Both the position numbers and the translations under genes were made by a program. A DNA stretch of 54,710 bases, from contig NZ_PXNQ02000016.1 in assembly GCF_003007735.2 (NCBI RefSeq), forward strand, positions 1 through 54,710, written 5' to 3'. Position 1 is the first letter of the stretch. Each line of letters begins with the position of its first letter. Shown here in pieces: positions 1-9,043 of the stretch. The notes beneath the pieces are model-generated. The model had not been told where the DNA came from. It was given only the letters and a program-made list of their open reading frames with translations, and made no database searches. Origin of the DNA: Paracoccus methylarcula (GTDB lineage Bacteria; Pseudomonadota; Alphaproteobacteria; Rhodobacterales; Rhodobacteraceae).

Positions 1-51
1 GCCGATGAGACCATCGAGAACACCTTCGCCGCTGTCGATCAAAGTAGCCAT
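1..51 (-). CDS. Start of an unidentified protein, cut by the window edge
   Basis: Only the first 17 codons are present, reading MATLIDSGEGVLDGLIG, and the gene continues past base 1. The start is an ATG at 51..49 with a good ribosome binding site (AGGAGA) about nine bases upstream, so I think it is a real gene start. Seventeen residues are too few to name a family. The gene reads away from the gene-poor stretch to its right, so its promoter should lie within roughly 52 to 370. Confidence 0.45.
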   Translation of the reverse strand, partial: MATLIDSGEGVLDGLIG

Positions 52-1209
52 AGCATGCTCTCCTGTGCTTATTGTCGGCCATCCAAATCACAGCCCAAAA
101 GCACAGCTTTCGAGCACATGGACCAAATCCAATTACATCAAGGTTACCCATGAAAAATTTGAAAGATCAATGTAGAAACGCCACCCTTCCAAGGGGGAGT
201 ACTATTCATTTATCACTCGTGGAAATAGCCGGTTTGGTGGCCCGTGACATGCCAATAGGGCCGATCTGGTGCCTGTCGCTACGGGAAATTATATCGCGCA
301 AAACGAAAAAAGATAAACAAATTGGATCACCCTGAATCGGCAAAGGCAGACCAATCCGAGCGCCAGCGAATCACCCGATCTCGCTCCATAGCCAATATAT
401 AGTGATTGCCGCGAGGGTGATGGCGGACAGGAAGGCCCTGGGACCATGGTCATCTCCGGTGGCGATGCGCCGGTAATCCTTTAGCCAGCCAGAGATGACC
501 CCGATGCGGCCGCTCCACCTGTATCGCCGCCTGCCGTATCTGACCTGTATTGCCCGCGATCTCCGATCGGGCATGCGGGCGCTTACACTCCTGCCTTTCC
601 GAATTTCCCCTGAACCGCTTCGCTCGCCGCGCAAAGGGCTGGGGATAAAATCATACCCCTTGCCCTTGCCTCGCCGGCATGGTCCGGGTCCCGCAGGAAG
701 ACGGAGGCATGAGCAACCTTTTCCGGCCGATCGAACTTATGCGGCGGATATCCCTAAGGAATAAGGCCCGTCGAAGCCGCCCTGCCATCGCCGAAAGCGG
801 TGGAGCGACACGAGAGCTCGGGCAATCCAGCGCCAGCTGACAACATCCCATCCGGACAGAAATCGACTTCAGGCCACGAAAGGGGGGCCAGGATCAAAAC
901 ATCCGGAAACGCCGCTTGCTGCACCGTCAGAACGGGGCACGAACTGAGCCAGAACCATCGGGGGACCGTATCCTCCGCTGCCGATCAGGCCCTCCTGCCG
1001 CCAATCACCTGATGACGGACGAAGGGCAGAATATGGGCGTTTCCAACGAACACCCACGGATCAGCCATGCGAAATCAAGGCCGTGCCTGACCACCCCTTC
1101 CGTTAATCATGCATTCTGCCAATTTCTGGAGAAAATCAGACTCGAAGTCTGGACATTCTTCCCACCAACTCGCACTATCGTGATGCAATAAAAATGACAG
1201 GAGAAACAT
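52..1209. other. Gene-poor stretch with a transposase remnant
   Basis: No intact gene is supported between the partial gene at the left edge and the small gene at 1210. The open frames here lack ribosome binding sites and recognisable motifs. The one recognisable item is a decayed transposase end at 371..544, listed separately. The stretch is probably the scar of insertions at the edge of the polysaccharide island. Confidence 0.5.
371..544 (-). pseudogene. Decayed C-terminus of an IS5-family transposase
   Basis: Read leftward, the frame ending at 371 gives GWLKDYRRIA, then HGPRAFLSAITLAAITIYWL, then four more residues and a stop. This resembles the end of IS5-family transposases (IS427-like group), which typically finish with a LKDxRRIATRYD stretch followed by a hydrophobic helix ending in YWL or FWL. 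Here RYD is replaced by GDD, and the preceding residues (YRWSGRIGVIS) only loosely match the usual YRxRNxIERxFG. No upstream transposase body or terminal inverted repeats could be found. I call it a fossil, not an active element. Confidence 0.55.
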
Positions 1210-1467
1210 ATGACTAAAGCAGAATTGGATAGTATGTGCGCCATGCTCGCAAATAAATTATTGCTTGGGGCGACTCTGGAGTTGGCCGCGCAGGCCGCTG
1301 CACCGAACGATCCCGCAAGTGCCTTGCGTGGAGCATTAACCAGCGCGGAGGAGCGCATTCCGGAGAATAGTGTTTTGTTCAGCAAGCTATCTGCAAAGGA
1401 TAATGCCATCCTTAGGCAACGGATTATTGAGCATATGCGCACTGTTGTCCAGCATAATGACGCTTAA
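1210..1467 (+). CDS. Small protein of unknown function (85 residues)
   Basis: The ATG at 1210 follows a strong ribosome binding site (AGGAGA at 1199-1204) at ideal spacing, and this is the main reason to believe the gene. The product is mostly helix-forming: an N-terminal stretch rich in Leu and Ala (LLLGATLELAAQAAA), a middle segment, and a C-terminal helix ending RQRIIEHMRTVVQHNDA. There is no signal peptide, clear membrane segment or known motif, and I do not recognise the family. It stands alone in AT-richer DNA between a transposase remnant and the sulfotransferase fusion gene, which suggests acquired DNA. Confidence 0.6.
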   Translation: MTKAELDSMCAMLANKLLLGATLELAAQAAAPNDPASALRGALTSAEERIPENSVLFSKLSAKDNAILRQRIIEHMRTVVQHNDA

Positions 1468-2087
1468 TGCAGATAATCACGGCGTGAACTGACACGGCCA
1501 GCAGCCTCTCCTGCATCATTCTCTGTTCGAGGGTTCGCCAGATTAATTAGTGCCTGACCTCAAAATGTGGGAGAGGCGACATGCAAGATGGCGCGTTCAT
1601 CGGATAGAATATCCATGACGCAATCGTGGATAGCGGCCTGCTGCGGCTCGGGCGCGGAAGATGGCACCACGGACATCTGATGTGGTGCGATGTCGGCGGA
1701 GTTTCCGGCCGAAGGTGGCGAAGCGGCGGATATCAGCGCGCCGACTTGGCAGTTTCGGTTATACGCCCTCACCTCATCCGGCCTTTTCCTGTGGTCCGGC
1801 ACCTCCCACCTCTTGTGCGGAGCACGATTGTAGAATCCACTGAAAATCCCTTCCAATCCCGCCCTGGAGGAGCCTATCTCAGATCAGGTCGCGGACTGGA
1901 AGCCGGGGCAAAACAACGGTCACGGCACTGTGGGGCCGGCGGAAATTCTGCGATCTTCCTGGAACATGTGTGGTGCTGTGGGATGGAATTCGTCACATGC
2001 GATGCAATCGGCCACGCAATCCAAGCCGCTCGACTCCGTGATAGGCAGAAAGATTGCGCCATGAGCCAATGAAATTCTCCCAGGAGT
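1468..2087. other. 620-base stretch without a supportable gene
   Basis: Open frames of 60 to 150 codons exist on both strands, but none has a ribosome binding site or recognisable sequence. It should contain the 3' end and any terminator of the leftward fusion gene that stops at 2088. I found no convincing hairpin with a T tract. Confidence 0.4.
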
Positions 2088-3746
2088 TCATTGTTTGCAG
2101 CTTTCCTGGGTGCTTTCAAGAAATTGAACAAATTCCCCAAATGGCGCCCCGCTCCATCGAGCCTTTCCTTTGAGGTGAGATATCGTGGTGGATATCTGCT
2201 CTTCAGGAATTCCGGCTCTGGCGGGTGCCAAAGGATCACGGCACGAAAACTTATTGCTTGACGCTTTCGCGATCGTCATCGAATCGAATTCCCTCAGCAC
2301 GGAAAGGATGAAGCCTCGGCTTCGACCAGAAACCCTCATTTCATTGATTTGCCGCATCACTTCCACGGAGCTCGGGGAAAGTCCGACATTCTGTGGCCGT
2401 TCTGACAATAGGCGATTGGATAACTCCGGCGCACCGAGGAGTCGGCAAAGAGCCAAGGGCCAGTCACTCGCTAAATTACTTTCGACCACTTCCGAAGCAT
2501 TGAATGTATCTGCCAACCGGTTCAGGAGATTCGAATCCGTCAATGCGCGAACTCGCGGCAATTCCTTGAAGTCACTCAGAGAGAGAGAGGTAGCGTAGCC
2601 AAATCGATCATTTGGCGGGTTCACAACAAACTGCTGATAGTACGAAGTGAGCCAGTCCGATTCCTTCCTTCTATTGATGAAGATCCGCACATCATAATCT
2701 TTAATCATCTCCCGAAGGCAAGATAGATTACTCTCGTCGAAATCGATCAGGTGAGCGGTAAGCCCCTCCGCCGATAGAAAAAGCGTCTGGCAGCCAGCCG
2801 GGTCAAGAACGTCTGGAACTTGATCGAACTTTCCATCCACGAGTGCCCAGATCAACTGCTGGTGCTTGGGATGATCCAGGCGAGGTGGTGTAAAAGGATA
2901 CCAGATATCATGGCGGGCCAATTCCGGGCGCATCCTGTCCGCCCACATCTGTATGGTGGTGGTGGCAGTCTTCGGCAATCCTACATGTAGCACAAGCCGT
3001 CGTTTCGATGAGCGGCGACGCGCCTTGTCAGAAAGATACCGCATCAAGGATGTCGAACCAAGCGAACCGGTTCCCTTGTGCGTCAGCTTCCACACCGGGG
3101 CTTTTTTCTCGATATCCGATGAAAGATCCTCAGGTGTGGGGGCGGCTCCAAGTCGTCCTGAATCCCCTGGAGAAAAATGGAAGCGATGCATGGCCGATAC
3201 TTGTGGAACATTCCTCCAGATTTCATTGAAGACCTTGTCCGTTCTTATAAGATCCGAGAACAATTTGTGCGGCCAGTAATAATCATCTTCCCGATCTCGG
3301 CCATGCCAGTATCGCTCATAACTGTCTCGTAGCTTTGCAATGATATAACCTCTGGACAAAGAGGCTTGAAACCATGTCGCCATAGGGCGTTCTTCTTCCG
3401 GACGGCAAAAGGCGAAATAATCCTGCTGCATCACCTCGCCCAGCCATTCGTCCAACGGCCTCGCACACAGCGTTGTCGAATCCGCCCACACACCACCAAA
3501 TTGGTATAGAAGCTCGACCCGCAGCATATCAGACTGATGTGCTCTGCACTTCCGTATATCCAATATTCGTTGAGCCGCATCTACGCCTAATAACCCCGGA
3601 ATATCTTCGGCAGAAAGAGCCTGCAACTCCCAGTCTGGGTTCATGCTTCGCCAGGATGCTAATGACATGGCTGTAACGGAGGGAGCTACTGACCAGTCAT
3701 GCCAAACCGTCCAGATAGTTTTCGGAAGCGCTTTCGCCAATGTCAT
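2088..3746 (-). CDS. Capsular glycosyltransferase fused to a sulfotransferase domain
   Basis: The 552-residue product has two parts. Residues about 8-235 resemble the capsular polysaccharide synthesis or GT32-like glycosyltransferases: IPKTIW-type start (LPKTIWTVWH), SDMLRVELLYQFGGVWADS with the acidic motif at 88-90. Residues about 250-552 resemble PAPS-dependent sulfotransferases: RLVLHVGLPKTATTTIQ (250-266) is a good 5'-phosphosulfate loop, and RIFINRRKESDWLTSYYQQ (354-372) fits the 3'-phosphate region. The likely job is adding a sugar and a sulfate to the polysaccharide made by neighbouring genes. The start at 3746 has no strong ribosome binding site, so it is uncertain. The DNA is AT-richer than the rest (two 60-base lines counted, 2641-2700 and 3301-3360, are 43% GC), which suggests transfer. 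Confidence 0.8.
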   Translation of the reverse strand: MTLAKALPKTIWTVWHDWSVAPSVTAMSLASWRSMNPDWELQALSAEDIPGLLGVDAAQRILDIRKCRAHQSDMLRVELLYQFGGVWADSTTLCARPLDEWLGEVMQQDYFAFCRPEEERPMATWFQASLSRGYIIAKLRDSYERYWHGRDREDDYYWPHKLFSDLIRTDKVFNEIWRNVPQVSAMHRFHFSPGDSGRLGAAPTPEDLSSDIEKKAPVWKLTHKGTGSLGSTSLMRYLSDKARRRSSKRRLVLHVGLPKTATTTIQMWADRMRPELARHDIWYPFTPPRLDHPKHQQLIWALVDGKFDQVPDVLDPAGCQTLFLSAEGLTAHLIDFDESNLSCLREMIKDYDVRIFINRRKESDWLTSYYQQFVVNPPNDRFGYATSLSLSDFKELPRVRALTDSNLLNRLADTFNASEVVESNLASDWPLALCRLLGAPELSNRLLSERPQNVGLSPSSVEVMRQINEMRVSGRSRGFILSVLREFDSMTIAKASSNKFSCRDPLAPARAGIPEEQISTTISHLKGKARWSGAPFGEFVQFLESTQESCKQ

Positions 3747-4142
3747 TATTCGCCCAAGATCCGGAAAAATAGAAGGAAAGTGTATTCGTTCGCCATACGA
3801 TCAGCAGTCCATCCAGAAGTATATGTGCCCTTCAAGGCTAAAACATACAATCTTCATGTGACCGTCAAGAGACTTTGTCGCATGACAGTTGAGCCAGCGA
3901 TGACCGGTCACAAATGCAGAACCGCGATCCCGTCTTGACCCCTTGATCGCGCGGTGGGTTGCACCGGACCGGCAGTCTTTCCCGCAGCATTCCGCGTTCA
4001 GGGATTGCACCGCCCGGCACTGCACTTGAATCACCCGGAGGATGATGGTTCAGATAACCGGTCGCATCCAATGCGTCTCGGCAAGGCCCCGGGGCGTTGG
4101 ACCGGCATATGCGGCGGAAACATGACCAGCAGGGACGGCGAC
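3747..4142. other. Divergent intergenic region between fusion gene and epimerase
   Basis: About 396 bases separate the leftward glycosyltransferase-sulfotransferase gene from the rightward epimerase gene. Promoters for both should lie here, but I could not pick a convincing -35/-10 pair. The short open frames have no recognisable content. Base composition changes within this gap from AT-rich on the left to GC-rich on the right, so it probably marks the edge of an acquired segment. Confidence 0.4.
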
Positions 4143-5072
4143 ATGAAGGTACTGCTCATCGGGGGCTGCGGTTTCATCGGCTCACATGTGGTCGACAGCC
4201 TTCTTGCGGCGGGAATGTCCGTCAGGGTCTTCGACCGCGTGCAGGAGCGTTTCCGCCCGCCCGTGCCCGGAGTCGAATATGTCCTTGGCGATCTGACCGA
4301 TATCGCCCAGACCTATGAAGCCATGAGCGGGGTCGACGCGCTCGTCCATCTGGCCAGTGCAACGGTGCCGGCCACGGCCAATCACGATCCGGTCGGAGAT
4401 ATTTCCGGCAACCTGATCACGATGGTCCGGCTGCTCAAGGCCATGCGCGAAACCGGGTTGCGGCGCATGGTCTACCTGTCCTCGGGCGGCACGGTCTACG
4501 GCCCGCCCGAGACCCCGCTGGTCAATGAGGACCACCCGCTGCGGCCGATCAACTCCTACGGGATCGTCAAGGTGGCCATCGAGAATTACCTGCATATGGA
4601 ACATGTGCTGCACGGGTTGCAGCATGTCGTCCTGCGGGCCTCGAATCCCTATGGGCCACGCCATGGCCATACCGGGGTTCAGGGGATAATCGGCACGCAT
4701 ATGTGGCGCATGGCCCGCAGCGAACCGGTTGAGATCTGGGGCGATGGCAGTGTCGTGCGCGACTATCTCCATGTCAGGGATCTGGCAGAGCTCTGTGTCT
4801 CCGCGCTGCGCAGCGATGTCAGCGGCTGTTACAATGCCGGAAGCGGCACGGGGGTTTCCGTGACCGAAATCGTCGACAGGATCCGTCAGGTCGTGAAACG
4901 CTCGGGCTACGAAGCGCCGCCCGTCATCCACAAACCGGGCCGTGGCTTTGATGTTCCGAGGGTGGTGCTCGATATCGGCCGCGCGCGGCGTGACCTTGGC
5001 TGGACGCCCCGGATCGGCCTGGAGGAAGGGCTGACCGAAACCTGGGAATGGATCCTCAGCCGCAAGGATTGA
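4143..5072 (+). CDS. NAD-dependent nucleotide-sugar epimerase (SDR family)
   Basis: This is an extended short-chain dehydrogenase of 309 residues. The N-terminus MKVLLIGGCGFIGSHVVD carries the NAD-binding glycine motif (GGCGFIG, residues 7-13). The catalytic set is a serine in LSSGGTVYG plus SYGIVK (Tyr-x3-Lys). Because the Thr-Asp-Glu of dTDP-glucose dehydratases is absent (compare rmlB in this cluster), I favour a UDP-sugar 4-epimerase-type activity, but the substrate is unknown. I chose the ATG at 4143 because the glycine motif then sits at the usual distance and AGGGACGG lies upstream. An ATG at 4122 would add seven residues. It is the only rightward gene among the left-hand polysaccharide genes, and its 3' end overlaps the oppositely oriented glycosyltransferase by 17 bases. 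Confidence 0.85.
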   Translation: MKVLLIGGCGFIGSHVVDSLLAAGMSVRVFDRVQERFRPPVPGVEYVLGDLTDIAQTYEAMSGVDALVHLASATVPATANHDPVGDISGNLITMVRLLKAMRETGLRRMVYLSSGGTVYGPPETPLVNEDHPLRPINSYGIVKVAIENYLHMEHVLHGLQHVVLRASNPYGPRHGHTGVQGIIGTHMWRMARSEPVEIWGDGSVVRDYLHVRDLAELCVSALRSDVSGCYNAGSGTGVSVTEIVDRIRQVVKRSGYEAPPVIHKPGRGFDVPRVVLDIGRARRDLGWTPRIGLEEGLTETWEWILSRKD

Positions 5073-5979
5073 GCTGTTCCGGGGCAAAGGGATAACCGGC
5101 AACGGCTCCGTCCCGCTCGCGCCGCATATGCCCGTCATAGCCACATTCGCGCAGGACATGTTCGAAATAGCCCGGCCAATTGGCCTCGCATGGGAAAAGG
5201 GGATTGGGCGAAGGCCGGCCCCGCAATCCGCGGCGCAGAAAGCGGCGGGTTGCCGTCTCCAGTTCGACCGGGGTGACATGCCCCAGGCCCGAGAAGGAAT
5301 TCGCCTCGTGCAGCCGATAGAAATAATGCGGCTCATGCACCACGACCGGCTCGCTGAAGAACAGCGCCTGCAACAGGAAATCCCAGTCATGGCAGTATTT
5401 CAGCGGCTGGAAGGGACCGGCCTGCTCGTAGATGCCGCGGGAGAACAGGAGATTTCCGGTGGAAATCGCAACATTCTCGCGCATCAGCGCGAAGCCGACT
5501 GTCGGATCGCGTTCGACCGCATGGATCTGGCGCAGGGCGAACAGCCGGAAGAATTCGTCGATCCTTGCCGCTTGACCGGCTTCGGCAAAGACGTCGACCA
5601 GTGAAAACCCGATCTCCGAGCCGGTATCCGCAAGTGCGGCCATCAGCGTCGCGATCCGTTCTGGGTGATAGCGATCATCGGAATTGATCAGCGAGATATG
5701 GCCGCCCCGCGCGGCGGCGATGGCACGGTTGATCGTGGCATGCGCACCCAGATTGCGCTCATTCCGCAACAGGACCGTGTTCCGAAACCTCTGCGCGAGC
5801 GGACCGGACAGCAATTCCTGCGCGCACTCCCATGTCCCGTCGGTCGAGCAATCGTCGATCAGGACCAGTTCAAGCTCGGCATGGGTCTGATCATGGATCG
5901 ATTGCAGGCAATCGGCAATATAGCCGGCATGGCAATAGGTCGGCAGGACAACGCTGACAAGAGAACCGCTCGCCATCAT
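5056..5979 (-). CDS. Family 2 glycosyltransferase
   Basis: The product of about 307 residues is a GT-A fold glycosyltransferase. It opens with LVSVVLPTYCHAGYIADCLQ, followed by LVLIDDCSTDGTWE and HISLINSDDRYHP, which contains the metal and nucleotide-sugar binding acidic motif. It probably transfers a sugar from a nucleotide donor during assembly of the capsule repeat. It starts at ATGATG (5979 or 5976) right after the TAG stop of the upstream WbsX-like gene, with a GGTGGG-type binding site inside that gene's end, so the two are translationally linked. Donor and acceptor cannot be told from sequence. Confidence 0.85.
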   Translation of the reverse strand: MMASGSLVSVVLPTYCHAGYIADCLQSIHDQTHAELELVLIDDCSTDGTWECAQELLSGPLAQRFRNTVLLRNERNLGAHATINRAIAAARGGHISLINSDDRYHPERIATLMAALADTGSEIGFSLVDVFAEAGQAARIDEFFRLFALRQIHAVERDPTVGFALMRENVAISTGNLLFSRGIYEQAGPFQPLKYCHDWDFLLQALFFSEPVVVHEPHYFYRLHEANSFSGLGHVTPVELETATRRFLRRGLRGRPSPNPLFPCEANWPGYFEHVLRECGYDGHMRRERDGAVAGYPFAPEQLNPCG

Positions 5980-5980
5980 C

Positions 5981-8128
5981 CTAACCCACCAGCAGAACGA
6001 TATTCGGGCAGACCGCCAGGGCATGTTTCGGGCGATAGGGATCGGGAACCAGGAATTCGAGTTCGTAGCGTCCTGCCGTCACGGCTTCGAGGCTTGCATT
6101 CAGCGTGAAACCGAAATTCCTCAATCCGGAATCGAGCGCCAGGGCAGCGACCACGTCCGGCCGATCTTCATGATCGCGGATGGCGGCGATATAGCGGCGA
6201 TCGGGGGTTTCCGTGTCGCGCAGGGCGATCATCGCCGTATCGGCGGCCCTGCCCCCGATCAGGAACCAGCCGCGCATCGCCAGCCCCCGCCAAGACGCGA
6301 CCGGCAGGTCCACCCCCGCCTTGACCGGATGTCCGTTCACCATGTCGACCCCGGCCTGTCTGTCGGACTGCCGCTCCACATGCATCAGCGGCCCGGCAAC
6401 AGGCAGGAAGACCGAGGCATCGCCGCCCCAGAGCCCCCGGCCCCGGCGCGCGACCAGAGCGCCAAGCGCGCGATTGGCGGCAACAAGGCTCTCGACGGCG
6501 CGCCGGGTCTCGGCCAGCGGATCGGGTTGCCCTGCGGGTGGCGGCCGCAACGGCGCAAGGGCAAGCGCCTCGGGTGTCAGGGCATCGCGCATCGCGGTCA
6601 GGGCCTGTGTCCCGCCCTGACGATCGGGCTCCAGGCAGGAGCCGCTGGCCCAGTCATTCCACGACCTGACGAATACGAAACGCCGGCCCTCGGGCAGGTG
6701 CTCCTGCGCCTCGGCCACCAAATGGCGCATCCAGAGGCCGAACAACTCGCTGCGAGCATCGGTGAATACCTGCCCGCGAAGGCCAAGGCGCGGAGTGTCG
6801 TCCCAACCGGGCATGGCGGTCCGAAAGCGCAGATGCCCTGCCACGGGCCGCGAGATCTCGCCCTGCACGGCATCGGCATAGCTTCGAATTTCACCCTGCC
6901 ATCCCGGAACCAGGCCGCAAATATCCTCGTCCACGGGTTCCCCGGCAAGACCGACCGGTGGATATTGACAGCTGCTGTCGGCACCATATTCAAGCGGGTT
7001 CATGCCGGGCTCCGTCTCGACGATGCAGACATGCAGCTCTTCGATTCCTTCGGCGCGGATGCTCTCGCGCCAGCGGCGAATGGTCTCGGCCGGGCTTTTC
7101 AGCGAGGAAATCCCACGGATCAGCAAGAGCGGGGCATTCTCGATGCGGATATAGCGCGGCGAACGGAAATATTTCAGGCAGGACAGGATGAAATCATTAT
7201 CGCCGGCATAGCTGTGCTGCTCCGGCGTAACAGGCGCCCCTCCGTCGCCGGAGGGCGGGCGCGACGGGCCGTCATTGACCCAGCACAGGCAGAAGCCGAA
7301 ATCGTAATCCTGCGCCACATGGCGGTCGATGGGCAGGACCATCCGGGCTTGGCCCGCGCTCCAGTGATAGTCGTAGCAGAATCCGCTCAGCCCGTGATCC
7401 TTCGCGAGCGCGATCTGGCTTTGCTGCACCGCGTCAAGGCGCAGGTCGTAAAATCCCCCGTTCCCGGGCAGCCGGGGCTGGGCATGGCCGTCGAATAGCG
7501 GACGCGCGGCGGCGACATCCGCCCAATCGGTCACGTCCCGCCCATACCAGCCGTCGTGCAGCGCGTCAGGATAGAATTGCGACCGGTAGAACGCCAGGAC
7601 ATCAACCGGCGCGCGCGCCGCCGCATGATCGAGGGTCGATTCGAGCAGGCGATCACGTTGGCGAAGCCGCTCTTCCTCGCGGCTGGAGACGCCGTCGGCC
7701 CGCCGCGCGACGGCAGGCCGCAACAGCCCCCGGTCGATCCCGGCCAGATTGGCCGAGCATGGCAGGGAAAGACCTGTGCCACGGATCTCGATCCGCAGGA
7801 TATCGGCGATCCGGGCCTCGCCGGAACCGGCGTTTCGAAGATGCTCCAGAACCTTCTGCGCCGCCGCTTGCGACATATCGCGCAGGGGAACCGAAAACCC
7901 CGCCCGGACCGGCCGGTTCATCAGCCTTGCGATATCCTCCCGGAAGATCGTGGTCACCGTGCTCAGCACCGGCTCGCCGAACAGGGAAATCTCCAGCTCG
8001 ACCGGCCGCTCCGGGTCGGAGGTCGATACCGCCCAACCGTAGATCCATTCGTCATTGAACCCGTCGATCGCTCCGCGCCAGGCCGGACCTTCGGTCAGAT
8101 CATCGAAATTCCAGGTAATTTCCGACAT
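5981..8128 (-). CDS. WbsX-like polysaccharide protein with flanking domains
   Basis: The 715-residue product has a central region (about 176-510) like the WbsX family of polysaccharide-cluster proteins, related in fold to family 99 glycosidases: VDVLAFYRSQFYPDALHDGW, SGFCYDYHWSAG, FGFCLCWVNDGPS and FVRSWNDWASGSCLEP. The first 130 residues and the last 110 look like separate beta-rich domains (IYGWAVS; MRGWFLIGG). WbsX proteins are found in O-antigen and capsule loci and are often annotated as glycosyltransferases; whether this one transfers or cleaves sugars cannot be decided here. A GGGAG binding site lies about 8 bases before the ATG. It sits between rmlA and the family 2 glycosyltransferase in one leftward operon. 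Confidence 0.75.
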   Translation of the reverse strand: MSEITWNFDDLTEGPAWRGAIDGFNDEWIYGWAVSTSDPERPVELEISLFGEPVLSTVTTIFREDIARLMNRPVRAGFSVPLRDMSQAAAQKVLEHLRNAGSGEARIADILRIEIRGTGLSLPCSANLAGIDRGLLRPAVARRADGVSSREEERLRQRDRLLESTLDHAAARAPVDVLAFYRSQFYPDALHDGWYGRDVTDWADVAAARPLFDGHAQPRLPGNGGFYDLRLDAVQQSQIALAKDHGLSGFCYDYHWSAGQARMVLPIDRHVAQDYDFGFCLCWVNDGPSRPPSGDGGAPVTPEQHSYAGDNDFILSCLKYFRSPRYIRIENAPLLLIRGISSLKSPAETIRRWRESIRAEGIEELHVCIVETEPGMNPLEYGADSSCQYPPVGLAGEPVDEDICGLVPGWQGEIRSYADAVQGEISRPVAGHLRFRTAMPGWDDTPRLGLRGQVFTDARSELFGLWMRHLVAEAQEHLPEGRRFVFVRSWNDWASGSCLEPDRQGGTQALTAMRDALTPEALALAPLRPPPAGQPDPLAETRRAVESLVAANRALGALVARRGRGLWGGDASVFLPVAGPLMHVERQSDRQAGVDMVNGHPVKAGVDLPVASWRGLAMRGWFLIGGRAADTAMIALRDTETPDRRYIAAIRDHEDRPDVVAALALDSGLRNFGFTLNASLEAVTAGRYELEFLVPDPYRPKHALAVCPNIVLLVG

Positions 8129-8152
8129 GCACGCTCCCGCAATTCCCGGACA

Positions 8153-9043
8153 TCATGTCCGGACAAGGCCCGAAAGATAGGCGCCATACTCGTTCTTACC
8201 GTAAAACGCGGCGCGCTCGCGCAGCATATCGGCACTGATCCAGCCTTTTTCATAGGCGATCTCGTCAAGGCTGCCGACCTGCAGCCCCTGGCGCAATTCC
8301 AGGGTCCGAACGAAATTCCCCGCATCGAGCAGGCTTCCATGGGTTCCCGTGTCGAACCAGGCATAACCGCGCCCCATCGGCTCGACCATCAATGTCCCCT
8401 CGGCCAGGTAGAGTTCGAGCAGCGAGGTGATCTCAAGTTCGCCCCGGGCCGAGGGCGTGATCGACCGGGCCTTTTGCGGGGCGGTGCCATCCATGAAGTA
8501 AAGCCCGGTCACGGCATGGTTCGAGGCCGGTTTCACCGGTTTCTCGACAATGCTGTCGACCTTGCCCGCGGCATCGAAGCCCACCACGCCGTAGCGTTCC
8601 GGATCCGAGACCCGGTAGCCGAAGACGGTCGCCCCGGTCTGCCGGGCCGAGGCGGCCTCCATCTGTTCGGTCAGGCCATGTCCGAAGAACATGTTGTCGC
8701 CAAGGATCATCGCCGAAGGATCGCCGGCCAGGAAATCCTCGGCCAGCAGATAGGCCTGCGCGAGCCCGTCGGGGCTCTCCTGAACCAGCCATGTCAGCTT
8801 GATCCCCCATTGGCTGCCATCGCCCAGCGTGCGGCGGAACTGTTCCCGGTCATGGGGCGTGGTGATGATCGCGATCTCGCGGATACCGGCCAGCATCAGC
8901 ACCGAAAGCGGATAGTAGATCATCGGCTTGTCATAGACCGGCAGAAGCTGCTTCGAGACGCCGATGGTGATCGGATAGAGCCTCGTGCCCGATCCACCGG
9001 CCAGCACGATCCCCTTGCGCGTCGGTGCAGAAGCCGTGGTCAT
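8153..9043 (-). CDS. rmlA: Glucose-1-phosphate thymidylyltransferase
   Basis: This enzyme makes dTDP-glucose from dTTP and glucose-1-phosphate, the first step of dTDP-L-rhamnose synthesis in the cytoplasm. The 296-residue length is typical. GIVLAGGSGTRLYPIT (signature GGSGTR at 16-21), KQLLPVYDKPMIYYPLSVLM and AMILGDNMFFG are the standard substrate-binding stretches. I start it at 9043 instead of five codons earlier because AGGAG lies just upstream and the ATG overlaps the rmlD stop as ATGA. It is the last of the four rml genes here and is followed after 24 bases by the WbsX-like gene. Confidence 0.95.
   Translation of the reverse strand: MTTASAPTRKGIVLAGGSGTRLYPITIGVSKQLLPVYDKPMIYYPLSVLMLAGIREIAIITTPHDREQFRRTLGDGSQWGIKLTWLVQESPDGLAQAYLLAEDFLAGDPSAMILGDNMFFGHGLTEQMEAASARQTGATVFGYRVSDPERYGVVGFDAAGKVDSIVEKPVKPASNHAVTGLYFMDGTAPQKARSITPSARGELEITSLLELYLAEGTLMVEPMGRGYAWFDTGTHGSLLDAGNFVRTLELRQGLQVGSLDEIAYEKGWISADMLRERAAFYGKNEYGAYLSGLVRT

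Noticed and set aside
1560..1856. 98-codon minus-strand frame
   Set aside because: No binding site, no motif, low-complexity Ala, Ser and Pro content.
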